From SHVZ01 sp041906305 (lineage in GTDB: Bacteria > Pseudomonadota > Alphaproteobacteria > SHVZ01), in assembly GCA_041906305.1 (NCBI GenBank), contig JAYRJL010000005.1, forward strand, positions 278,612 through 342,611: 64,000 nucleotides of DNA. Reading direction: 5' to 3'. Shown piece by piece: positions 8,794 to 17,421 of this stretch (position 1 is its first letter; each line of letters opens with the position of its first letter). Under the pieces are notes generated by a model. The model was not told where the DNA came from. It was given only the letters and a program-made list of their open reading frames with translations, and did not search any database. The translations under genes were made by a program, and so were the position numbers.

Positions 8794-9792
8794 ATGCCGA
8801 ACGCCGCTGCCGCCGCCGCTCCACACGCGCCCAACATGCCTGACATCAAGCTGTCGGTGCGCCAGGTCTTCGGCATCGATACCGACATGCAGGTCCCGGC
8901 GTTCTCGGCCCCGACCGAGCACGTGCCGTCGCTGGACGAGGCCTACCGTTTCGACCGCGACACCACGCTCGCGATCCTGGCCGGATTCGCCCACAACCGC
9001 CGCGTCATGATCCAGGGCTACCACGGCACCGGCAAGTCGACCCACATCGAGCAGGTCGCGTCCCGCCTCAACTGGCCCTGCATCCGCGTCAACCTCGACA
9101 GCCACATCAGCCGCATCGACCTGATCGGCAAGGACGCGATCGTGGTGAAGGACGGCAAGCAGGTGACCGCGTTCAAGGAAGGCATCCTTCCCTGGGCGCT
9201 GCAGAACCCGACCGCGCTCGTCTTCGACGAGTACGACGCCGGCCGCGCCGACGTGATGTTCGTGATCCAGCGCGTGCTCGAGGTCGAGGGCAAGCTGACC
9301 CTGCTCGACCAGAACCGCGTCATCCGCCCTCACCCGGCGTTCCGCCTGTTCGCCACGGCCAACACCGTCGGCCTCGGCGACACCACCGGCCTCTATCACG
9401 GCACCCAGCAGATCAACCAGGGCCAGATGGACCGCTGGTCGATCGTCGCCACGCTGAACTACCTGCCGCATGACGCGGAGGTGAACATCGTGCTGGCGAA
9501 GGTGCCGGTGTGGAACAACGACGAGGGCAAGAAGACGGTCTCCGCCATGGTGGCGCTGGCCGACCTCACCCGCTCGGGCTTCGTCGCCGGCGACATCTCG
9601 ACCGTCATGAGCCCGCGCACGGTGATGACGTGGGCCGAGAACGCCCGCATCTTCGGCGACATCGGCTTCGCGTTCCGTCTCACGTTCCTCAACAAGTGCG
9701 ACGAGATGGAGCGGGCGACCGTCGCCGAGTACTATCAGCGCTGCTTCGGCACCGAGCTGCCGGAGTCGGGCGTGAAGGCGAACCTCGTCTGA
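8794..9792 (+). CDS. cobS: Cobaltochelatase subunit CobS (AAA+ ATPase)
   Basis: A 332-residue AAA+ ATPase, the CobS subunit of aerobic cobaltochelatase. With CobT it forms the chaperone-like ATPase that drives cobalt insertion by CobN into hydrogenobyrinic acid a,c-diamide. Walker A is GYHGTGKST (residues 75-83), Walker B is around ALVFDEYDAG, and sensor 1 is the LFATANTVG block. It is followed after 16 bases by cobT. No cobN or other cobalamin gene lies nearby, so the pair is genetically separated from the rest of the pathway here, as in many relatives. Confidence 0.95.
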   Translation: MPNAAAAAAPHAPNMPDIKLSVRQVFGIDTDMQVPAFSAPTEHVPSLDEAYRFDRDTTLAILAGFAHNRRVMIQGYHGTGKSTHIEQVASRLNWPCIRVNLDSHISRIDLIGKDAIVVKDGKQVTAFKEGILPWALQNPTALVFDEYDAGRADVMFVIQRVLEVEGKLTLLDQNRVIRPHPAFRLFATANTVGLGDTTGLYHGTQQINQGQMDRWSIVATLNYLPHDAEVNIVLAKVPVWNNDEGKKTVSAMVALADLTRSGFVAGDISTVMSPRTVMTWAENARIFGDIGFAFRLTFLNKCDEMERATVAEYYQRCFGTELPESGVKANLV

Positions 9793-9808
9793 GATCGAAG
9801 AGACGTCG

Positions 9809-11695
9809 ATGAGCGCGCCGAACCGCAACGCCGACGAGGCGGCGGTCGAGAACTTCAAGCAATCGACCGCCGCGACGCTTCGCGCGATGTCGCATCGCGA
9901 CGACATCGAGGTCGCCTTCGGCGCGGAGCCGCCGGGGCTCTCGGGCAACCGCGCTCGCGTGCCGCAGCCGACCCGCAACCTCACCTCCGGCGAAGTGGCG
10001 CATGTCCGCGGCGAAGCGGACTCGATCGCGCTCAAGGTCCGCCATCACAATCGCGCGCTGCATGCCAAGCGCATGCCGCAGGGCCAGATGGCGCGCTCGA
10101 TCTACGAAGCGGTCGAGCAGACCCGCTGCGAATCGATCGGCTCGAACCGCATGGCCGGCGTGCAGGAGAACCTGACCGCCGCCCTCGAGCAGCGCTATCG
10201 CAAGAAGGGCTTCGAGCGGATCACCGAGCGATCGGATGCGACGCTGGTCGAGGTCGTGCGCCTGCTCACTCGCGAGGCGCTGACCGGCGTGCGTCCGCCG
10301 GCCTCCGCGCGCCACGTGGTCGACCTGTGGCGGCCGTTCATCGAATCCAAGTGCGGCGCGGACTTCCGCGAGATGCACCGCTCGGTCGAGGATCAGGAGA
10401 AGTTCCAGCACTGGGTCCGCCAGCTGATCCAGGATCTCGATCTCGAATCCGCCGAGGAGGCGGAGCTCGAGGACGATCCGAACGAGGAAGAGGGCGGCGA
10501 AGACTCCGAGAGCCAGGACCCGAACTCGGAAGCCGGCCAGCGCGGCGCCTCCGAATCCGACGCCTCGCAGACCATGGCGCCGGACATGCAGCCGGCCGAG
10601 GACGGCGAGGACGGGGCCGAGGAAGCCGACGGCGAGATGCAGCCCGGCATGGGCGACGAGCAGCCGGGCAATCCCGGCATGCCGCAGATGCATGGCCGCA
10701 ACGCGCCCAGCGACCTCGATCTCTACAAGCCGTTCACCGCCGAGTTCGACGAGGTCGTGGTCGCCGACGGGCTCTGCGATCCGGACGAGCTCTCGCGGCT
10801 TCGCCAGCTCCTCGACCAGCAGCTCTCGCATCTGCAGGGCGTGATCGGAAAGCTCGCCAACCGCCTGCAGCGCCGCCTGATGGCGAAGCAGAACCGCTCC
10901 TGGCAGTTCGACCTCGAGGAAGGCCTGCTCGATGCCGGCCGGCTGGCGCGCGTCGTCGTCAACCCGACGCATGCGCTGTCATACAAGGTCGAGCTCGACA
11001 CCGAATTCCGCGACACTGTCGTCACGCTGCTGATCGACAATTCGGGCTCGATGCGCGGCCGGCCGATCACGATCGCGGCGATGAGCGCCGACATCCTGGC
11101 CCGCACGCTCGAGCGTTGCGGCGTGAAGGTCGAGATCCTGGGCTTCACCACGCGGGCGTGGAAGGGCGGCCAGTCGCGCGAGCGCTGGATCGCGTCGGGC
11201 AAGCCCGCGAACCCGGGCCGCCTCAACGATCTCCGCCACATCATCTACAAGCCCGCCGACGCGCCCTGGCGGCGCGCGCGCAAGAGCCTCGGCCTCATGC
11301 TGCGTGAAGGCATCCTGAAGGAGAACATCGACGGCGAGGCGCTGCTGTGGGCGCACAACCGTCTGATGGCCCGCACCGAGCAGCGCCGCATCCTGATGGT
11401 GATCTCCGACGGCGCGCCGGTCGACGACTCCACGCTGTCGGTCAATCCCGGCAACTACCTGGAGCGTCACCTCCGCGAGGTGATCCAGGAAATCGAGACC
11501 CGCTCGCCGGTCGAGCTGGTCGCGATCGGCATCGGCCACGACGTCACGCGTTACTATCGCCGCGCCGTCACCATCGTCGACGCCGAGCAGCTCGGCGGCA
11601 CGATGATGGAGAAGCTGGCCGAGCTGTTCGACGAGCAGGACCAGCGCACGCCGATGGCCGCCAAGCGCGCCAGCCGTCGCGGCGCGAGGCGCTGA
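9809..11695 (+). CDS. cobT: Cobaltochelatase subunit CobT
   Basis: A 628-residue CobT protein, partner of CobS in the cobaltochelatase ATPase complex. The order of parts is typical: an N-terminal alpha-helical region, a strongly acidic low-complexity segment (about residues 210-300), and a C-terminal von Willebrand factor A domain with the MIDAS motif DNSGSM. The VWA domain couples to CobN. It ends with a basic tail (KRASRRGARR). The preceding cobS is 16 bases away, so they are surely co-transcribed. Confidence 0.95.
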   Translation: MSAPNRNADEAAVENFKQSTAATLRAMSHRDDIEVAFGAEPPGLSGNRARVPQPTRNLTSGEVAHVRGEADSIALKVRHHNRALHAKRMPQGQMARSIYEAVEQTRCESIGSNRMAGVQENLTAALEQRYRKKGFERITERSDATLVEVVRLLTREALTGVRPPASARHVVDLWRPFIESKCGADFREMHRSVEDQEKFQHWVRQLIQDLDLESAEEAELEDDPNEEEGGEDSESQDPNSEAGQRGASESDASQTMAPDMQPAEDGEDGAEEADGEMQPGMGDEQPGNPGMPQMHGRNAPSDLDLYKPFTAEFDEVVVADGLCDPDELSRLRQLLDQQLSHLQGVIGKLANRLQRRLMAKQNRSWQFDLEEGLLDAGRLARVVVNPTHALSYKVELDTEFRDTVVTLLIDNSGSMRGRPITIAAMSADILARTLERCGVKVEILGFTTRAWKGGQSRERWIASGKPANPGRLNDLRHIIYKPADAPWRRARKSLGLMLREGILKENIDGEALLWAHNRLMARTEQRRILMVISDGAPVDDSTLSVNPGNYLERHLREVIQEIETRSPVELVAIGIGHDVTRYYRRAVTIVDAEQLGGTMMEKLAELFDEQDQRTPMAAKRASRRGARR

Positions 11696-11831
11696 AGCGC
11701 GAGACGGCCCCGGCCGTCTGGTCAGGAAGAATCTCAGCCTCTGGCATCGTCCGTCCGAGCTGTGTTCTGATACCGCGTCGGGCGTGCTCCTCCGCTGTCG
11801 GAGGTCGCATTGCCTGATCGGGGGCAGGGCG

Positions 11832-13271
11832 GTGAATTCGGATTCCGGCACCATTCCGGCGCCTGTGCGTGCCGCAGAGTCCGGTCGGGCAGGCGGCGCC
11901 GGCGCCGCCTTCGTGCAGGATGATCTGGTCGTCCTGCCGGATGTCCCGCCGGCGGTGCCCGCGCTCGGATTCGATCGTATCGCCGCGACGGTGGCGGCGA
12001 TGGTCGAGGCGGGCTCCATCGCGGTCGGCCTCTACGGGCCATCGGGCTCGGGAAGATCGACACTGCTGCAGGCGATCCGAAGCGCGCTGCCGGTCGACCG
12101 CTACGCCCGCGTCTCGATCGATCCGGCGGCGATCCCGGCGGCCGACAATGTCTATGTGCATCTTCGCGACCGCGCGATGGAGCGCCTGACGGCGCGCTTC
12201 CTCGGCATCCGTTCGCGTCGCATGCTCCGGGTGCTGCTCTGGATCTCCGACCACCCGTGGCTCTACGGGCTTGCAGCACTCCTCGTGCTGACCGCGCTGG
12301 CCCTCGTCGTCGATCCGAGCCTCAGCTGGCAGATGTTGGACGACGTCTACCACGCCTGGCGAACCGCCAAGGCCGGCGAGGAGGTGCGCGCGGTCCGCTA
12401 CATCATGGAATGGTATCCGGTCGGCCTGATCCTGCATGTGGCGCCGTGGGTCGCGGCCGGCTTGCCGCTGGCGGTCAGGCTGGCGCCGCTGCTCCTCAGG
12501 CTCGCCAGTTCCCGCGCGGCGATCGCGAAGGCCTCTGCCTCTGATCCCCAGGCGCTCTGCCGCGATCTCGCGGCGATGGCGATCTCGGTGCGCCGCAAGC
12601 TCGTCTTCCTCATCGACAACCTCGACCGCTGCACGCCCGAGCGCACCGCCGAGCTGGTCGAGGCGGTCCGCTGCCTGGCGGGTGCCGGCTGCATCGTCTT
12701 CGTCGCCTGCGACGACCGCCGCGTCGCGGCGGCGCTCGCCGCGGTCCATCAGATCCGCACCTTGGACCGGACGGATGGCGGCGATCTTCTGGCGGAAGCG
12801 GTTCAGCTGCCTCTCCGTCTTCCCGCGCTCGGCCGCGAGGAAGCCGGTGCGCTCCTGTTTCGCCGGCAGAGCCGGGACGCGGCCGACGCATCGTCGACGA
12901 GCGCCATCGTCGAGGAGACGGTCGGGCCGTTCATCGAGCCGCTGGGCCTTTCGCTTCGCTTCCTGAAGACCTGCACCCGCACGATCAAGCTGCAGCTCGG
13001 CATCGGCGGGTTCACCAGCGAGGCCGAGGTGCGCCGCCTCGCCGCCGCGGTCCTTGCCGATATGGCGGATCCGGCGTGGCTCGATGCGCATGCATCGGGC
13101 CTGCCTGCGTCCGCGGACTCGGTTCTCGCTCGCCGCGCCGACCTGGCCGATCGTCTCCGGCAGGACATCGGCACGGACGAGGCGGCCTTGCGCCAGATCT
13201 ATCGGCGCCTTGGCCGCAGGCCATGTCCTCCCGGAAAGCCGCAGGTCGCTGTCCCGCGGCCGGCCGCGTAA
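11832..13271 (+). CDS. Membrane-associated KAP-family P-loop NTPase
   Basis: A predicted KAP-type P-loop NTPase of about 479 residues. Walker A is GPSGSGRST in the first hundred residues, followed by two hydrophobic segments inserted before Walker B (WLYGLAALLVLTALALVV and HVAPWVAAGLPLAVRLAPLLL), and Walker B is VFLIDNLDRC. An insertion of membrane helices between Walker A and B is the hallmark of this family. KAP ATPases organise membrane complexes and some act in phage defence, but the role here is unknown. I took the GTG at 11832, preceded by GGGGCAGGG; an ATG at 11784 is also possible. It stands alone between cobT and a hydrolase gene. Confidence 0.75.
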   Translation: MNSDSGTIPAPVRAAESGRAGGAGAAFVQDDLVVLPDVPPAVPALGFDRIAATVAAMVEAGSIAVGLYGPSGSGRSTLLQAIRSALPVDRYARVSIDPAAIPAADNVYVHLRDRAMERLTARFLGIRSRRMLRVLLWISDHPWLYGLAALLVLTALALVVDPSLSWQMLDDVYHAWRTAKAGEEVRAVRYIMEWYPVGLILHVAPWVAAGLPLAVRLAPLLLRLASSRAAIAKASASDPQALCRDLAAMAISVRRKLVFLIDNLDRCTPERTAELVEAVRCLAGAGCIVFVACDDRRVAAALAAVHQIRTLDRTDGGDLLAEAVQLPLRLPALGREEAGALLFRRQSRDAADASSTSAIVEETVGPFIEPLGLSLRFLKTCTRTIKLQLGIGGFTSEAEVRRLAAAVLADMADPAWLDAHASGLPASADSVLARRADLADRLRQDIGTDEAALRQIYRRLGRRPCPPGKPQVAVPRPAA

Positions 13272-13398
13272 CCTCTTCATATCGTTGCTAGCATTCGCGT
13301 GAGCGGGCGGGATCGCGCTTGCGGGCAATTGAACGCGCGTACACAATCGCCGCTTCCAGGGGGCGTCCTATCCAAGAAATCCGAGGAGGATCGAAGTC

Positions 13399-14262
13399 AT
13401 GGACGACATCAAGAGCCTTTTTCCCAAGACCCACGTGTCGCGCCGCGGCTTCGTTGCCGCCACCACGGTCGGCGCCGGCTTCGCGCTCGCGGCCCAGCCG
13501 ATCCAGGCGCAGTCCGTCGTCACCACCGACGCCAACGGCCTGATGGCCGGCGACGCCTCGATCCCGACGCCGAACGGCCCGATCTACGGCTACTACGCGA
13601 TGCCGGCATCGGGCGGTCCGTTCCCGGTGATCCTGGTGATCCAGGAAATCTTCGGCGTGCACGAGCACATCAAGGACGTCGCCCGCCGCTTCGCCAAGGC
13701 CGGCTACCTTGCGGTCGCGCCGGATCTGCACGGCCGCCAGGGCGACACCACCAAGGCCCCGGACATCCAGGCGGTCCTCGCCATCGTCAACAAGGTGCCG
13801 GACGCCCAGGTCTATGCCGATCTCGATTCCGCCGCCGCCTGGGCCGCGGCGACCGGCAAGGGCGACGCCAGCCGTCTCGGCGTCACCGGCTTCTGCTGGG
13901 GCGGCCGCATGACGTGGATGTACGCCGCCCATAACCCGCGCGTGCGCGGCGCGGTCGCCTGGTACGGCCCGCTGGTGCGGCCCGGCACGGAGCTGCAGCC
14001 GAAGAACCCGATCGACATCGTCGAGCAGCTGAAGATCCCGGTGCTCGGCCTCTACGGCGGCGCCGACCAGGGCATCCCGAACGACACCGTCGACAAGATG
14101 CGGGCCGCGCTCAGGACGGCCGGCAATCCGTCGAACATCATCACCTACCCGGACACGCCGCACGGCTTCCACGCCGACTACCGCCCGACCTACCGCGCCG
14201 ACAAGGCGCAGGACGGCTGGACCAAGGCGCTCGCCTACTTCAAGGATCGCGGCGTCGCCTGA
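13399..14262 (+). CDS. Tat-exported dienelactone hydrolase family protein
   Basis: A 287-residue alpha/beta hydrolase of the dienelactone hydrolase family with an N-terminal twin-arginine signal (SRRGFVAATTVGAGFALAAQ). The nucleophile is Cys166 in GFCWGGR, with Asp223 in GGADQG and His255 in DTPHGFH, giving a complete Cys-Asp-His triad. The family hydrolyses lactones and esters; export suggests an extracytoplasmic substrate, which is unknown. A strong GAGGAGG ribosome-binding site precedes the ATG, and an intrinsic terminator follows the gene, so it is probably a single-gene unit. Confidence 0.9.
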   Translation: MDDIKSLFPKTHVSRRGFVAATTVGAGFALAAQPIQAQSVVTTDANGLMAGDASIPTPNGPIYGYYAMPASGGPFPVILVIQEIFGVHEHIKDVARRFAKAGYLAVAPDLHGRQGDTTKAPDIQAVLAIVNKVPDAQVYADLDSAAAWAAATGKGDASRLGVTGFCWGGRMTWMYAAHNPRVRGAVAWYGPLVRPGTELQPKNPIDIVEQLKIPVLGLYGGADQGIPNDTVDKMRAALRTAGNPSNIITYPDTPHGFHADYRPTYRADKAQDGWTKALAYFKDRGVA

Positions 14263-14292
14263 CGCCGGGAGACCCTCCAGTCTCCACAGGAA

Positions 14293-14321
14293 GCGGCGCC
14301 CTCGGGCGCCGCTTTCGTTTT
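14293..14321 (+). terminator. Rho-independent terminator after the dienelactone hydrolase gene
   Basis: An eight-base-pair GC stem (GCGGCGCC with GGCGCCGC), a four-base loop and the tail TTTCGTTTT lie 31 bases after the stop codon. Confidence 0.85.
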
Positions 14322-14357
14322 CAGGAACCGGGCCGGCCCGGTGTCGTTCGGCTTCGG

Positions 14358-14681
14358 ATGACGCGCAACCGGAAGCTCCTCGTCCAGGCGATCAAGGGCC
14401 GCCGCAAGGTCGAGCTCCGCTACGACTCGACCGCAGGCTATGGCCATCCCGAGAAGTGGCGCGTCTTCCATCCGCATGCGCTCTATCCGAAGGACGACGG
14501 CACGCTGGAAGTCACCGGCCGGCAGGAATTGGCGAACCGCCGCGAGCCCAGCCCCCGGAACTTCGAGCTGCCGCGCATTATCGAGCTGCGCCTGCTCGAC
14601 GAGACTTTCGTGCCCGGCCCGCCGGTGAAGTCCGGCACCGCGAAGTATCGCCACGGCATCGTCTGCAAGATCGACGACTAG
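14358..14681 (+). CDS. Short WYL-like domain protein, function unknown
   Basis: A 107-residue protein with no recognised catalytic motif. The layout (LLVQAIKGRRKVELRYDS, then RVFHPHALYPKDDGTLEVTGRQ) resembles the ligand-binding WYL domain found at the C-terminus of DeoR/YafY-like regulators, but no DNA-binding domain is attached. It may therefore be a free-standing ligand or nucleic-acid sensor. It starts with ATG shortly after the terminator of the preceding gene. The WYL resemblance is my reading of the pattern and is only moderate. Confidence 0.6.
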   Translation: MTRNRKLLVQAIKGRRKVELRYDSTAGYGHPEKWRVFHPHALYPKDDGTLEVTGRQELANRREPSPRNFELPRIIELRLLDETFVPGPPVKSGTAKYRHGIVCKIDD

Positions 14682-14832
14682 AACCGAATCGGGTGGCCGG
14701 CCGCAGCGGCACGGGCGCTCCAGGGGCGACGGAAGCCCTTGGAAGACGGACGTTTACCGCCGGCCTACCGCCTGGGTAGGCGGCCGGCTACTCTCCGCGC
14801 CCCTTCGCAGTGTTTCTTTTAAGGACGGGCTG

Positions 14833-15771
14833 ATGCCCCTTTCGCCTGAGCAGGCGCGCGAGATCGAGGCGCTCCGTTCCCAGACCCAGCCGACCCTCAG
14901 GCCCACCGTGCCGGCGCTGGAGGAGATCCTCTACAAGCCCATCGAGGTGCTTGACCACGGCCTGCTCCGCGTCATCGACTACATGGGCGACGATGCGGCG
15001 GTGGTGCAGGCGGCGCGCGTCTCCTACGGGCGCGGCACCAAGAAGGTCAGCGAGGATCGCGGCCTCATCCAGTACCTGATGCGCCATCGCCACTCGACGC
15101 CGTTCGAGATGTGCGAGATCAAGCTGCACGTGAAGCTGCCGATCTTCGTGGCGCGCCAGTGGATCCGCCACCGCACCGCGAACGTGAACGAGTACTCGGC
15201 GCGCTATTCGATCCTCGACCGCGAGTTCTACATGCCGGCGCCGGCGCAGCTCGGCGTGCAGTCCGAGATCAACCGCCAGGGCCGTGGCGACGTGCTCGAG
15301 GGCTCAGAAGCGGCAGAGGTGATGAAGCTGCTCAAGGACGATGCCGAGCAGGTCTACGCGCATTACCAGAAGATGATGAACGTCGACGAGGCGGGAGCGG
15401 TCATCGACGACAAGCGCCAGGGCCTCGCGCGCGAGCTCGCGCGGATGAACTTGACGCTCAACTACTACACGCAGTGGTACTGGAAGACCGATCTCCTGAA
15501 CCTGCTGAACTTCCTCTCGCTCCGCGCCGACCCGCACGCGCAGTACGAGATCCGCGTCTATGCGGAGGCGATGCTCGACATCGTGAAGCGCTGGGTCCCC
15601 TGGACCTACGAGGCGTTCGAGCAGTATCGCTTGAAGGGCGTGAGCCTGTCGGCCAAGGGCTGGGACATCGTGAAGGGCCTGATCGAGGGCCGCACCACGA
15701 CGCAGGAAGAATCCGGCCTCTCCAAGCGCGAATGGCGCGAGCTGATGGCGCAGCTGGGACGCAGCGAGTAG
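14833..15771 (+). CDS. thyX: Flavin-dependent thymidylate synthase ThyX
   Basis: A 312-residue ThyX, which makes dTMP from dUMP with FAD, NADPH and methylene-tetrahydrofolate. The signature is seen as RHRTANVNEYSARYS, preceded by RHRHSTPFEM. It is longer than the roughly 230-residue minimal family members, with an extra N-terminal stretch and the C-terminal WVPWTYEAFEQYRL block usual in alphaproteobacteria. No thyA was seen in this window. Upstream, a GC hairpin (GCCTACC with GGTAGGC around 14762-14785) lies in the leader. Confidence 0.95.
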   Translation: MPLSPEQAREIEALRSQTQPTLRPTVPALEEILYKPIEVLDHGLLRVIDYMGDDAAVVQAARVSYGRGTKKVSEDRGLIQYLMRHRHSTPFEMCEIKLHVKLPIFVARQWIRHRTANVNEYSARYSILDREFYMPAPAQLGVQSEINRQGRGDVLEGSEAAEVMKLLKDDAEQVYAHYQKMMNVDEAGAVIDDKRQGLARELARMNLTLNYYTQWYWKTDLLNLLNFLSLRADPHAQYEIRVYAEAMLDIVKRWVPWTYEAFEQYRLKGVSLSAKGWDIVKGLIEGRTTTQEESGLSKREWRELMAQLGRSE

Positions 15772-15790
15772 CGGCAGCCTCGCCTCTTAC

Positions 15791-15829
15791 TCCCTCCCCC
15801 GCGGAGTGGGGGAGGGACGGGGTGGGGGC
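15791..15829 (+). repeat. Dispersed palindromic element, copy A1 (left of the DUF559 gene)
   Basis: A nine-base-pair palindrome CCCTCCCCC...GGGGGAGGG (15792-15816) is followed by the tail ACGGGGTGGGGG that points toward the DUF559 gene. Related copies are at 16203, 20543, 20651, 42917, 46988 and 47083. Confidence 0.85.
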
Positions 15830-15865
15830 GTTGCCGCCCAATCTCGACGTCGCCATGCTCTCCTC

Positions 15866-16252
15866 ATGGCGCGACTCTCCGGCAAGGACAGGAAGCAGGC
15901 CCGTCGGTTGCGTTCAGCGATGACGGACGCGGAGCGGCGCCTTTGGGCACGTATTCGAGAGCAAAAGCTCGGCGGCTGGAGATTTCGCCGTCAGCATCCG
16001 ATCCCGCCCTATACGGTCGACTTTGCCTGCGTCGAGGCGAAGCTTGCGATCGAGCTCGATGGCGGACAGCACTCGGGTTCCCCGAGTGATGAGACGCGAG
16101 ATCGCAAGCTGATCTCGAGTGGCTGGCGTGTGCTGCGGTTCTGGAACAACGAAGCGATGACGAATATCGAAGGTGTGCTGGCGACAATCCTCGCTTCGCT
16201 CGGCCCCCACCCCGTCCCTCCCCCCGCGGAGCCGGGGGAGGGGGCTTTCTAG
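15866..16252 (+). CDS. DUF559 (Vsr/endonuclease-like) protein flanked by inverted repeats
   Basis: A 128-residue DUF559 protein, a small PD-(D/E)XK-like nuclease family related to the very-short-patch-repair endonuclease fold. The likely active site is Asp52 (YTVDF), Glu63 and Asp65 (AIELDGGQH), with Gln68 and His69 close by. Residues from about 112 onward (PHPVPPPAEPGEGAF) are encoded by the right-hand dispersed palindrome itself, so the gene ends inside the repeat. The left copy lies 37 bases before the ATG. Physiological role is unknown. DUF559 genes are patchily distributed, which fits horizontal spread. Confidence 0.8.
   Translation: MARLSGKDRKQARRLRSAMTDAERRLWARIREQKLGGWRFRRQHPIPPYTVDFACVEAKLAIELDGGQHSGSPSDETRDRKLISSGWRVLRFWNNEAMTNIEGVLATILASLGPHPVPPPAEPGEGAF
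16203..16244 (-). repeat. Dispersed palindromic element, copy B1 (right of the DUF559 gene)
   Basis: Inverted copy of element A1: tail CCCCCACCCCGTCCC on the gene side, then a palindrome with a CCGCGGAGCCGG centre. It overlaps the last codons of the DUF559 gene. Confidence 0.85.
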
Positions 16253-16267
16253 AGCCTTGCCCCTTCG

Positions 16268-17299
16268 TCATCCATACGCCGCCAGCATCGTCTTCAGCTC
16301 GTCTTTCATCCGGTCGCGCCACTCGGGCGGGTCGACGATCTCGGCGCCGGGGCCGAGCCAGCGCACGAGCTCGAGCACATAGGCCGGTTCGACCTCGCCG
16401 TAGGTCATCATCACCTCGTCGTCGCCGGTCTTCTCGAAATGGCCGAAGCTGAAGAACCAGTCGAGGCTGAGCCGCTCGGCCTGCTTCGGCGTCATGCGGA
16501 TCTTCACCGGCGAGGATTTGGCCCAGGCCTTCATCGCGTCGGCGAGCCAGCGTCTTCCCAGGTGCCGGCGGACGTCGAAGTCGGGCGTCGGCTTCGCCTT
16601 CAGCGTCGTCGATTCCATGTCGACGACGCGGTCGGCGCGCCAGAAGCGCTGGCCGCCGGAGCGCGTGTTGCCGATCTTGTTGCCGATCAGGTACCAGCGG
16701 TCGCGGTCCCACAAGAGGCCCTGCGGCTCGGCCTCGACCGGCGGCTCGTTGTCGCCGCGGCGGTAGGTGGAGCGATAGGTGAAGCGCACCTGGGTTCCGT
16801 CGAGCACGGATTTGAGGAAGGTCTCGACCGCGCGCGTCTCGGTCGCATGCGCGGCCTCGGGCGTCGCGCCCTTCGCTGGCTCTTCCGGATGGAAGGCATC
16901 GAGCGGCCGTCCCTCGAAGCCGATCAGGCGGCGCGTTTCGGTCAGCAGCGCGCGCATCCGTTCCGGCAGGACCGCGACCAGCTTCTGCTCGGCGCTTTCG
17001 AGCTTCTCGGGAAACGGCGGCACGCGGAGCCCGCGCGCCAGCGCCAGGCCCATCAGCACCGCGACCGCCTCGTCGCGCGCGAAGGAGACTGGCGGAAGAA
17101 AGAACCCCTCCATCAGCCGGAAGCCGCCCTCGACGCCGCGCTCCGCATAGACCGGCACGCCGGTCGCGCTCAGCATCTCCATGTCGCGATAGATGGTCCG
17201 GACCGAGACCTCGAAACGCTCCGCCAGCTCCGGCGCCGTGACCAGGCGGCCGTCGCTCAGGATAAGCAGGATGGCGAAGCCTCTCTCGATCCTCGTCAT
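16268..17299 (-). CDS. WYL-domain HTH transcriptional regulator (YafY type)
   Basis: A 343-residue regulator with an N-terminal winged helix (residues 1-60, VTAPELAERFEVSVRTIYRDMEML) and a WYL ligand-binding domain containing the literal W202-Y203-L204 in RDRWYLIGN. Such proteins usually control a divergent gene in response to a small molecule or nucleic acid. It is divergent from the 168-residue gene at 17422, and the 122-base gap holds a perfect inverted repeat that could be its operator. It is likely to autoregulate and to control that neighbour. Confidence 0.9.
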   Translation of the reverse strand: MTRIERGFAILLILSDGRLVTAPELAERFEVSVRTIYRDMEMLSATGVPVYAERGVEGGFRLMEGFFLPPVSFARDEAVAVLMGLALARGLRVPPFPEKLESAEQKLVAVLPERMRALLTETRRLIGFEGRPLDAFHPEEPAKGATPEAAHATETRAVETFLKSVLDGTQVRFTYRSTYRRGDNEPPVEAEPQGLLWDRDRWYLIGNKIGNTRSGGQRFWRADRVVDMESTTLKAKPTPDFDVRRHLGRRWLADAMKAWAKSSPVKIRMTPKQAERLSLDWFFSFGHFEKTGDDEVMMTYGEVEPAYVLELVRWLGPGAEIVDPPEWRDRMKDELKTMLAAYG

Positions 17300-17361
17300 T
17301 CCGGAATGATGACAGAGATATCCTCAGAAATCCCAGGCAATCTGAAATTTTTTCGGCAATA

Positions 17362-17381
17362 CCTGACATGATGCTGTCAGG
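17362..17381. promoter_or_regulatory. Candidate operator palindrome for the WYL regulator
   Basis: CCTGACA and TGTCAGG form a perfect seven-base inverted repeat around six bases, between the divergent WYL regulator and the gene at 17422. A weaker related site (ATGACAGAGATATCCTCA) lies nearer the regulator. Confidence 0.5.
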
Positions 17382-17421
17382 AGCCGGGGATTATTCTCTG
17401 ATCCGACGAAGGAGAGAGACG

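Noticed and set aside
15866..16252. CRISPR or toxin-antitoxin interpretation of the DUF559 locus
   Set aside because: There are only two inverted repeat copies and no partner antitoxin-like ORF.
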